Below are positions 7,101 to 12,500 of a DNA stretch of 12,500 nucleotides, piece after piece. Under the pieces are notes generated by a model. It did no database searches. It saw only the letters and a list, made by a program, of their open reading frames with translations, and was not told the DNA's origin. How positions within the stretch are numbered: the first letter of the stretch is position 1; each line of letters starts with the position of its first letter. The DNA is from Botryococcus braunii. Taxonomy: Eukaryota > Chlorophyta > Trebouxiophyceae. A program made the translations under genes and the position numbers. Location: assembly GCA_002005505.1 (NCBI GenBank), contig KV908386.1:354574-367073 (forward strand), read 5' to 3'.

Positions 7101-9204
7101 AACGGAAGCTCAGCCTAATGGACAGGACTTGGCCAGGCTGGAGGGCATGTCTGATCATGTAAGCGCTGAGAGTGAGGCAAGAGAGGTCAGTTTGGAGATT
7201 TCCAATCAGACACTTGATGGACAAAGGGAGTCTTCAGATGGCCAGGCTCTGCGTGCTTGTGAGGGACACACTGGGGAGTCACAGGTGTGTTGTGAGAGTA
7301 CAAGCGTGGATGAGAGAGACACCACTGCAGGGTGTCGCACAGTGCCAGATTATGCTGCGCCTTTGAGTGATGAGTGCGTTTGGGACATGACGAGTGATGT
7401 AAGACCCAGATTGAGTGGAGCAGCATGTGAATCCTCCAAGGAGAGAAAGCTGCAGACACCTCCAGAGTGGGAGAGAGTCAGAGAGGTGTGTAACGCAGTA
7501 ACCTCGAGCGAAAGAGTAGTGGAAGCACGTGCGTGTGAGCCTAGAGAGGATAGCCATGTTGTGCATGATCACAATCTGAATCCTGTAAAGGGTAAGATAC
7601 CTGGGGTGAGGTGGTCCAAGGTGCCAATCCCTGGAAACCTCAGGGAGGCGCAAAGATCCCCTCAGTGGGAATTCTGGCGCCAGGCAATGCAAGAGGAGCA
7701 AGATTCTCTTGATGCGCACGAGGTGATGGAGTACGTTGAGAGACCCAGGGGACACAAGGTGATCCCTGTGCATTGGATCTTCTCTGTGAAGACTGATGCA
7801 CATGGGAACGTGTTGAGATTTAAGGCTCGGCTTGTAGCCCAGGGCTGTAGACAGATTCCTGGAGTTGATGTAGATGAGGTCTTTGCACCTACCAGTAGCT
7901 ATGGGTCCAGGAGGACTTTGCTAGCAACTGCTGCAGCAAAGAACATGGAAATTCACCAGGTGGATATAAAGACCGCCTTTTTGAATGGTGAATTAGAGGA
8001 GGAGGTGTATGTGACACAGCCTCCTGGATTTGATAATGGCAACCCCAACATTGTGTGCAGACTGCGTAAGGCCCTTTATGGCCTGAAGCAGGCTCCCAGG
8101 GCTTGGCACAAGACCCTGAATGAGAAGCTGCTGAGTATGGGATATGAAGTGTGTAAGAGCGATGCGGGAGTTTACATAAAGAGACACGAGGATGGGGAGC
8201 TGTCATACATGCTTGTGTATGTTGATGATCTTTTGATTGTGGCAATGGGTGCGGAAGAGATAGAATGGGTGAAAAAGGAGCTGTTGGCAAGCTTCAAGAT
8301 TCATGACCTTGGTGAAGTCAAGGACTTCTTGGGCTGCCAGATCCTGAGAGATAGAGAGAATCGGTGCTTATCACTGAGCTGCGTGCCTAAGATTGATGCA
8401 CTGTGTGAGAAGTTTGGGGTGAGTGCTGAGTCACGTACAGTCGATACTCCCATGAGTAAAGACTTTGTGATGTCTGGGATGCCGCAGGTTACAGTGGGTG
8501 AGACCAGCTTTGGGTCTGGGACTCCACTGCCTCCCGGGCATAGATATTGTGAGCTTGTTGGGTCTCTGTTGTATATTGCTAATACAACTCGACCTGATAT
8601 AGCTCAGGCTGTGGGTGTTCTGTCCCGTTACCGGAACGCTCCCACCACTGCCCACATGAATGAGGGCTTGAGGGTATTGAGGTATCTTCAGTCTACTCGA
8701 GAGTGTGTCTTAGTGCTGGGAGGGAAAGGGCCTGTGTTAGAAGGTCATGTTGATGCAGATTATGCTGGCGATATTGACAGCAGGCATTCTACCTCGGGAT
8801 ATGTGCTATCAGTGTTTGGCAGTGCTGTGGTCTGGGGTAGTAAGAAGCAACACTCAGTTGCTACCTCCACTGTGGAGGCAGAATTCATGGCAACCAGTCT
8901 GGCTATTAAGGAGCTTAACTGGCTGCGTGGGTTCATGGAGGAAATCGGAACTCCTCCTTGGTCAGTGAAGCTATACTGTGACAATCAGGGGTGCATTGCT
9001 AACCTGAAAAACCCACTGTATAGCAAGTATACTAAGCACATTGCAGTGTGCTTCCACTTTGCACGTGAAGCTATTGCAAAGGGGCAGGTTACACTCTGCT
9101 ATGTGGAGTCTGCAAGGAACAAGGCAGACATGCTGACAAAGCCTCTCGCTCGCCCTGCCTTCCAGATGCACAGGCGAGGGTTTGGACTTGTGAAGATGAC
9201 ATAG
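4060..9204 (+). CDS. Ty1/copia Gag-Pol polyprotein, intact
   Basis: A single 1,714-residue polyprotein makes the particle and all enzymes for reverse transcription and integration. Residues count from the first ATG at 4060. Domains in order: copia-type Gag (UBN2-like, about 57-245); CCHC zinc knuckle C-x2-C-x4-H-x4-C (291-304); aspartic protease with DSGAT (387-391); integrase zinc-binding H530, H535, C567, C570; integrase core D597, D660, E696 with exact D-x35-E spacing; integrase C-terminal part around GYSSVSKAYRIY (788 on). A low-complexity linker of about 370 residues (820-1190) follows. Reverse transcriptase (RVT_2) has D1302 in VDIKTAFLNG and YVDD (1387-1390). RNase H has D1565, E1606, D1641 and D1690. 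There is no Gag/Pol frameshift or stop, so maturation must rely on proteolysis. An in-frame ATG nine codons later (4087) sits in a near-copy of the first start region. No catalytic residue is missing. Confidence 0.97.
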   Translation: MKTRSRQVIMKTRSKRTATESGSAGSGSSISASPSQPANSTAQSGEMCIAMTKTGGVVTTNVKCPVTLDREGVEFPLWDLAYVAACGLKRCKAAIEAPMPDTEENAAALLMLIESVPKAWGAKLAAMQVAANAYQWVRERFTGGADQEVTARWLELLHTSMGETETLEDYYNRKVALFHALKRNGHSIMEREAKLAIIKGLPEEAKETGMFSSSAGKDLEGLWEIISTTAKGLGFNDQVPRVTPVARAAITPAYSTTPGTASPQETQAGGQGGQASSTKVEGRDRRDNRRCRYCNKLGHFERNCLKKEADEKMQQNLQQVMAAMANLLPQFQNQASAAVARPPEGSGNGNNFFPGGYPPPSGMSAMISLNVLTPTRVMPEARSFLVDSGATIHLVNDLSLLHSPTLHRNPIPLHMATSDATGQIIATGSLCLSSAEQQPLWLHNVHCVPSATANLISVTAAIRDGASFVTDSVGSYTGMRGAQNWSCSVAQRNGLYFLQKVSPVRNPVSVFVNTARAPVAHDCRLRALWHSRLGHPGEVNMRRLQSEDLVLGIPVSLSPCANCHSSCEACIQGKHSRPPFGTSSRAATEPLERIHLDTVGPISPTAITGERFFVTIVDEATHYVIALAVKTKDAISSAVRDLLIFWQRQLNRSVKCIRTDRGTEFLNSTLKGFCTQEGIKFETSAAYTPQQNGVAERMNRTIKEKARTLMLHAAAKQSLWKEAVETACILYNMGPVTGRDKTPYEAFHGVKPDVSLLRTFGCLAHVHIPDHQRGVFESKTSPGLFTGYSSVSKAYRIYMGNGIWKESRDVTFLEHLRGADRVGLSTMSPVSPNAVQQPFALPFVQQEGQQSLGQLSFWDSDDPEPLCNREVNVQQSGPDSPCATTPCATTPCAINPCENSETTSVNVDGEPTSSELSHTQSGHSWSVLGHMENLARGGEETKSHMQRLNNVQECVRMEVGAMGVRGQDGLTRQQRYDQRVAARETAAEVTVEHDGDVSDGENRRMSEAICPGEATEAQPNGQDLARLEGMSDHVSAESEAREVSLEISNQTLDGQRESSDGQALRACEGHTGESQVCCESTSVDERDTTAGCRTVPDYAAPLSDECVWDMTSDVRPRLSGAACESSKERKLQTPPEWERVREVCNAVTSSERVVEARACEPREDSHVVHDHNLNPVKGKIPGVRWSKVPIPGNLREAQRSPQWEFWRQAMQEEQDSLDAHEVMEYVERPRGHKVIPVHWIFSVKTDAHGNVLRFKARLVAQGCRQIPGVDVDEVFAPTSSYGSRRTLLATAAAKNMEIHQVDIKTAFLNGELEEEVYVTQPPGFDNGNPNIVCRLRKALYGLKQAPRAWHKTLNEKLLSMGYEVCKSDAGVYIKRHEDGELSYMLVYVDDLLIVAMGAEEIEWVKKELLASFKIHDLGEVKDFLGCQILRDRENRCLSLSCVPKIDALCEKFGVSAESRTVDTPMSKDFVMSGMPQVTVGETSFGSGTPLPPGHRYCELVGSLLYIANTTRPDIAQAVGVLSRYRNAPTTAHMNEGLRVLRYLQSTRECVLVLGGKGPVLEGHVDADYAGDIDSRHSTSGYVLSVFGSAVVWGSKKQHSVATSTVEAEFMATSLAIKELNWLRGFMEEIGTPPWSVKLYCDNQGCIANLKNPLYSKYTKHIAVCFHFAREAIAKGQVTLCYVESARNKADMLTKPLARPAFQMHRRGFGLVKMT
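6700..6750 (+). repeat. 15-bp coding tandem repeat in the integrase-RT linker
   Basis: About three and a half units of CCCTGTGCAACCACC encode PCATT-PCATT-PCAIN-PCE (residues 881-897), giving four regularly spaced cysteines. It is in frame, so length changes leave the downstream enzymes readable. Confidence 0.88.
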
Positions 9205-9205
9205 G

Positions 9206-9221
9206 TGACAGGGTGCTGTCA
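9206..9221 (+). repeat. Hairpin abutting the polypurine tract
   Basis: TGACAG and CTGTCA form a 6-bp stem around GGTG, starting two bases after the Gag-Pol stop and ending at the first purines of the tract. It may help expose the tract during plus-strand priming. That role is inferred. Confidence 0.55.
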
Positions 9222-9229
9222 AGGGGAAG
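9221..9229 (+). other. Polypurine tract
   Basis: AAGGGGAAG lies immediately before the TG that opens the 3' LTR, the standard place for the RNase H-resistant primer of plus-strand DNA. It confirms the LTR start independently of the target duplication. Confidence 0.92.
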
Positions 9230-9462
9230 TGTTGAATGAATTGGTCAATACTGTACTTAGTGACATCCCCTGTCACATGCCATCAACAGCAGTGTAAACT
9301 ATAGCCGTTATAGCCCTTTATGAACGGTATAGATCATACTCGTACCTCAATGACATAACACGTGACTTGTACGATATGCGTTCTCAATAGACATTACGTA
9401 TGGTAGTACTTTAGGATCCCTGCAGTCCGAGCCATCCCTGGGCAGCCCAGGAACGGCTCGGT

Positions 9463-9603
9463 ACTTGTCCGAAGCATGTTGGTATCCTTGACCAACCTCT
9501 ACTGTTGGAGAGTGCTGTGTGCTGTTCCTGGAAACGTTGTAGCGTGGACGGTTTTTCCCACAGGCTACGAAGTGACGCTGCCGTCGTGCCATCACTGCAG
9601 GTG
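9463..9603 (+). repeat. 141-bp intra-LTR repeat, copy 3 (3' LTR)
   Basis: Counterpart of 3106-3246 and identical to it. Confidence 0.95.
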
Positions 9604-9944
9604 TGTTTAGGATTCTCAAAGCCGTTCCAGATATGATTGTGCTCAAACATTCAGACCAGTTAGATATTACTGCTGTGTGCATTGATGAGAGTGCATGACG
9701 AGAGCGCACTGAATGTTTGACCTCATTGAGACTTATGTTGACGTCCACCGTTGTGGCGGTAAGATAGTTTCACTGTACAAACATCACAAAGAGACCTTGC
9801 TGAGTTACTGATGAACTATTATTGTATTCTAGTGACGTAAAGTAGACATCGCAAGGCCTCTTTGGTGCTGAACTCTGCTATCAGGCAAGGCGTAGTGTTA
9901 CGTGGTCTTTAGCAAGAGTGAGAGCAGTTAAGATCATTTGTAAG

Positions 9945-10085
9945 ACTTGTCCGAAGCATGTTGGTATCCTTGACCAACCTCTACTGTTGGAGAGTGCTGT
10001 GTGCTGTTCCTGGAAACGTTGTAGCGTGGACGGTTTTTCCCACAGGCTACGAAGTGACGCTGCCGTCGTGCCATCACTGCAGGTG
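9945..10085 (+). repeat. 141-bp intra-LTR repeat, copy 4 (3' LTR)
   Basis: Counterpart of 3588-3728 and identical to it. It ends 23 bp before the element boundary. Confidence 0.95.
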
Positions 10086-10108
10086 ACGCCGCAAGCAGAA
10101 ATGCTTGA

Positions 10109-10113
10109 GTTAC
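10109..10113. repeat. Target-site duplication, right copy (GTTAC)
   Basis: Matches 2868-2872. The empty site would read CTCCTCTGTTACTCTCGG across the junction. Confidence 0.93.
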
Positions 10114-10912
10114 TCTCGGCTACTAGTAATGCTGCATACTTCCAGGACCAGCCAGTAAGGCCGTGCAAAAGAGTATGATAACAAGAAAGACTAACCCTAA
10201 AGGTCAACGCCCCGTAAAGGAAGCTTCTCACTCCCTGCACTGAAGTAGGCCTCGATAGAGCTGTCACCAAAATCCGAGCTACTTACTCGCGACGAGATAC
10301 CATCAAAAGCCGCAGAAGTTAGGACACTATCACTTTTCCTATCTGGCCCCTAGATTCCGCGTGCCCGTATGACGGATTTACGGTGTGCGGTTAGGATAGG
10401 CATCACTCTCAATACTAAATGTGCTGTTGTACTGGACAAATGAGAAGACGCGTTCCTTGCACTCAGACGCACACGCATTCTACAAAGGCGCCATTTGCCC
10501 CCAAGATATGTTTTAAAGCACTTGGTGCATTCGCTTTCAAAAACATGGGGGGATGCCATGACGAGTGCCTCTTGATATTACTGCATTCTAATGCCCTAGC
10601 TGAGGCAGAGGAGACAGGAGCAGGATCAGGGGAATCCATCTGGCTGTCGATCTTGCAGCTCCGCCACTCTATGCTGCTTAGTAAAAAGCACCTCCAGGGG
10701 TATTTGGTCAATGAATGGGAGAAGCCGTGCTGAACACGGATTCCTCCCCTGTGGATGTGACACCTGGACTTCCATGTCCATTGTTCACAACTATTCTTCT
10801 GATGATGCGCCCTCATTCTTTGTGTTTGTTCCCCCAGCACGCGGACGCGCCTACATCACGCCCTCCCGCGGCCGCGCCCACACGTCGCGCCCATGCCCAA
10901 GCCCACAGGCGA
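10114..10912. other. Right flank, no gene recognised
   Basis: About 800 bp of host sequence resumes here after the insertion. Several open frames of about 70-130 codons exist on both strands, for example 10419-10733 plus and 10463-10840 minus. None shows a domain, codon bias or splice logic that would support a gene. No tRNA, rRNA or repeat array was seen. Confidence 0.5.
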
Positions 10913-10927
10913 GCGCGTGCGCGCGCG

Positions 10928-10970
<43 letters not shown>

Positions 10971-10971
10971 G
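10913..10971. repeat. (GC)n-(CA)n alternating tract
   Basis: Purine/pyrimidine alternation is unbroken for 59 bp. A GCGCGC segment switches to CACACA near 10936, and a degenerate CA-rich tail runs to about 11022. The GC part is among the sequences most prone to form Z-DNA. Arg-Ala and Thr-His repeat frames here are not genes. Confidence 0.93.
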
Positions 10972-11022
10972 ACCGCACGCATGCAAGCACTCTCGCACAC
11001 AAACACACACACGCACACACCC

Positions 11023-11458
11023 CAGGCAGTCAAGGTGTCTATGTAATGCAACAACAATTGTGGGAAAGCACAATGCCTGCTGCAACTTCCAGTCAAAGTG
11101 AACTTTACAAAGGTAACCTCCACGTGGCAGGAGCAGCTCGTGCCACACCTAGCTTCAACCCCGAAACGCCTCTATGTAGGTACGCTATATAGCCGTCGGC
11201 GCGATTTTCTGGCCACGAATGCCAACTCAGGGAAACGGCCCGGCAGACATGAGGGAAGGCACCCTCCCAGATTTCAGTTCCCTGCCTCTTTTCTGGAAAA
11301 GGCCCGATCCGAAGTAACACATTGGAATTGTCCAAGATGCGAAATTTGATACCGGGAGACAAATGGAAAGGAAGTGGCATGCGGTCATAGCTACAGAGTG
11401 ATGGGGACATAGAGGTGGCTTCTGTTCTTCCTCGTTCCGTTCCACTTCCAACCGTCAA
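11023..11458. other. Right flank, no gene recognised
   Basis: I see no supportable gene or structured repeat here. Open frames such as 11098-11349 plus and the long minus-strand frame running through the trinucleotide tract lack family features. Confidence 0.45.
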
Positions 11459-11495
11459 CATCGTCTTCGTCGTCGTCGTCGTCGTCATCATCATT

Positions 11496-11546
<51 letters not shown>

Positions 11547-11557
11547 TTCATCATCAC
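11459..11557. repeat. (CGT)n-(CAT)n trinucleotide repeat
   Basis: About seven CGT-type units are followed by about twenty CAT-type units, with a few interruptions. The minus-strand frame reads a poly-Met/poly-Thr run. That is low complexity and does not support a protein. Confidence 0.95.
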
Positions 11558-11659
11558 AATCAACCCTTTGTAGAGTTCCCTCATCGTATCATAGTGCGAC
11601 GCCCATACCCAGCTGTTGACCCCCCTGCCCCAGTGCCCCTGGAGCAGTTTCTCTAAATG

Positions 11660-11874
11660 TGCTGTACAGGACCACCCCAACCCCAGTATGGTCTCAGAAG
11701 TGCTGTACAGGACCACCCCAACACGCTCTCAGAAGTGCTGTACATGACCAACCCAACACGCCCTCGCAGAAGTGCTGTACAGGACCACCCCACCACGCTC
11801 TCCGAAGTGCTGTACACCACCACCACAACACGCTCTCAAAACTGCATGACACGACCACCCAACACGCTCTCAGA
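11660..11874. repeat. 35-bp minisatellite, about six copies
   Basis: The unit is approximately AGTGCTGTACAGGACC followed by ACCCCAACACGCTCTCAGA. Units start near 11660, 11699, 11734, 11771, 11806 and 11841, with lengths of 34-39 bp. The first contains an insertion and the last two are more diverged. It lies just beyond the stop codon of the minus-strand hydrolase exon, so it is probably in or past that gene's 3' UTR. Confidence 0.93.
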
Positions 11875-11928
11875 ATGTGTGCCAAGAAAAAACTTCAGGA
11901 TGTGACAAGCGGTGGGGTCCGCTGCCAG

Positions 11929-12163
11929 CTACGCAAGTCCCTCAGGGGACCGGAGGGACTCGCGGAACTCCTTGTATGCCGCAAGCACCTGTTCCGGGGC
12001 TTCGACCTGAGGGTAGTGCCCGATGCCGTCTGAGAGCAGCACCACCCGCACGTGCGGGAAGTGCTGCAGCAGGTGCTGAGCCACATGGCGCCCGCTGATT
12101 GGGTCTGCTGGACCGTTGATGAATGCCAACAGGACCTTGGTCTTCGCAAGCACCCCCACCCAC
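11929..12163 (-). CDS. Alpha/beta hydrolase, terminal coding exon (MEST/haloalkane dehalogenase-like)
   Basis: This exon holds the last 78 or so codons of an alpha/beta-hydrolase-fold enzyme. It reads RWVGVLAKTKVLLAFINGPADPISG, then a helix-strand segment, then LLSDGIGHYPQVEAPEQVL and a final helix, ending at TAG (11929-11931). The Asp in GPADPISG fits the catalytic acid and the His in GIGHYPQ fits the catalytic base. The nucleophile lies upstream, outside the window. The FINGPxDP plus GHYPQ pattern is typical of MEST-like and haloalkane-dehalogenase-like hydrolases; the substrate is unknown. I chose the exon start at a TGCAG acceptor (12164-12168); the first base would complete a split codon. 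Upstream of it the frame degenerates into repeat sequence. The acceptor lacks a good pyrimidine tract, so the exact boundary is uncertain, and a decayed gene fragment is possible. Confidence 0.78.
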
Positions 12164-12180
12164 CTGCACCACGTGATCAC

Positions 12181-12355
12181 CCCACTCTACAAACATGCAC
12201 TTGTCCTATCCCATTCTACAATTACACCCTTGTCCTTTCCGATCATCCCACTCTACAATTACAGACTTGTCCTTTTCGATTATCCCACTCCACGTAAGTC
12301 ACAATTGTCCTTTCCGATCATCTCACTCTACAAATATATACTTCTCGTTTTCCGG
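12181..12355. repeat. 37-bp minisatellite, about 4.7 copies
   Basis: Each unit opens CCCACTCTACAATTAC and continues with CTTGTCCTTTCCGATCAT. Units are at 12181-12209 (short), 12210-12246, 12247-12283, 12284-12321 and 12322-12355 (short). It is unrelated to the 35-bp array on the other side of the hydrolase exon. Confidence 0.93.
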
Positions 12356-12418
12356 AACATGTGGCGGAGGGCCCCAGATGTGAGAGGGCCTATTTGATCG
12401 GGAAACCACTGGCAGCCA

Positions 12419-12500
12419 GGCTCACACCCACACACAAAAGCGCAGGCACACATGTGCCTGTACACATATACACACAGACGCTCACAGGCACACACGCGCG
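12419..12500. repeat. CA-rich low-complexity tail
   Basis: Imperfect CACACA and ACACATATACACAC blocks run to the window edge and probably continue beyond it. Confidence 0.8.

Larger units (their letters stand above)
2873..10108 (+). mobile_element. Full-length Ty1/copia LTR retrotransposon
   Basis: This is a 7,236-bp element bounded by 879-bp direct LTRs (2873-3751 and 9230-10108) and 5-bp target duplications. The order is 5' LTR, primer-binding site, leader, one Gag-Pol ORF, polypurine tract, 3' LTR. Integrase before reverse transcriptase, with RVT_2-type motifs, places it in Ty1/copia (Pseudoviridae), not Ty3. The LTRs show no difference by eye and the ORF has no stop or frameshift, so insertion was recent. 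At 1,714 residues the polyprotein is longer than Drosophila copia (about 1,400), mostly because of an extended linker. No extra ORF, such as an envelope-like gene, is present. Confidence 0.97.
9230..10108 (+). repeat. 3' LTR of the copia element
   Basis: It is an 879-bp copy of the 5' LTR at a constant offset of 6,357 bp. I found no mismatch reading the two in parallel. It should supply the poly(A) site for the element transcript and could drive transcription into the right flank. It carries its own two copies of the 141-bp repeat. Confidence 0.96.
12164..12500 (-). other. Probable intron upstream of the hydrolase exon
   Basis: No frame here continues the hydrolase. The stretch is taken up by a 37-bp minisatellite and then a CA-rich tail (12419-12500). 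The preceding exon must lie beyond the window edge if the gene is intact. Confidence 0.5.

Noticed and set aside
5521..8290. Long minus-strand frames antisense to Gag-Pol
   Set aside because: Shadow frames of a clearly coding plus-strand ORF with conserved enzyme motifs.
11105..11716. 203-codon minus-strand frame with a poly-Met/Thr run
   Set aside because: It is held open by the trinucleotide repeat. The rest shows no family or consistent codon bias.
11660..12355. Possible CRISPR array from the regularly repeated units
   Set aside because: Units are adjacent tandem repeats without unique spacers, diverge from one another, and lie in a eukaryotic context.

Overview
The window is nuclear DNA from a eukaryote. 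It holds long simple repeats, minisatellites, a split exon and a complete Ty1/copia LTR retrotransposon, with no bacterial-style gene packing. The host cannot be named from sequence alone. A green-lineage alga or plant is a weak guess. It rests on the G+C-leaning codons of the one good host exon, a signal-peptide-like ORF followed by an RRLLQ stretch, and a primer-binding site that fits a plant-type initiator tRNA slightly better than an animal one.

Layout. 1-2867 is host flank. It carries a long (GT)n tract, a possible minus-strand exon (598-707), a possible minus-strand first exon with a signal peptide (1667-1924), and a C19 run followed by (AG)41. 2868-10113 is one retrotransposon insertion with its GTTAC target-site duplications. 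10114-11928 is host flank with a (GC)n-(CA)n tract, a (CGT)n-(CAT)n tract and a 35-bp minisatellite. 11929-12163 is the last coding exon of a minus-strand alpha/beta hydrolase. 12164-12500 is probably its intron; it contains a 37-bp minisatellite and ends in CA-rich sequence.

The retrotransposon is the main content. It is 7,236 bp, with two 879-bp LTRs that I read as identical. A single uninterrupted 1,714-residue Gag-Pol frame has every catalytic motif in place, in the order Gag, zinc knuckle, protease, integrase, reverse transcriptase, RNase H. A purine tract lies immediately before the 3' LTR. The element looks recently inserted and potentially competent.

Three features of the element stand out. 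Its primer-binding site abuts the 5' LTR and is complementary to the anticodon arm of initiator tRNA-Met rather than to the tRNA 3' end, which is the half-tRNA priming known from Drosophila copia and yeast Ty5. Each LTR contains a perfect 141-bp direct repeat 482 bp apart, so the element holds four copies. The linker between integrase and reverse transcriptase is very long, about 370 residues, and includes a cysteine-containing tandem repeat. The leader and the polypurine-tract region also carry short palindromes and hairpins that could serve RNA dimerisation, packaging or priming.

Nothing in the window shows a wholly new type of system. The most unusual material is the architecture of this copia element.
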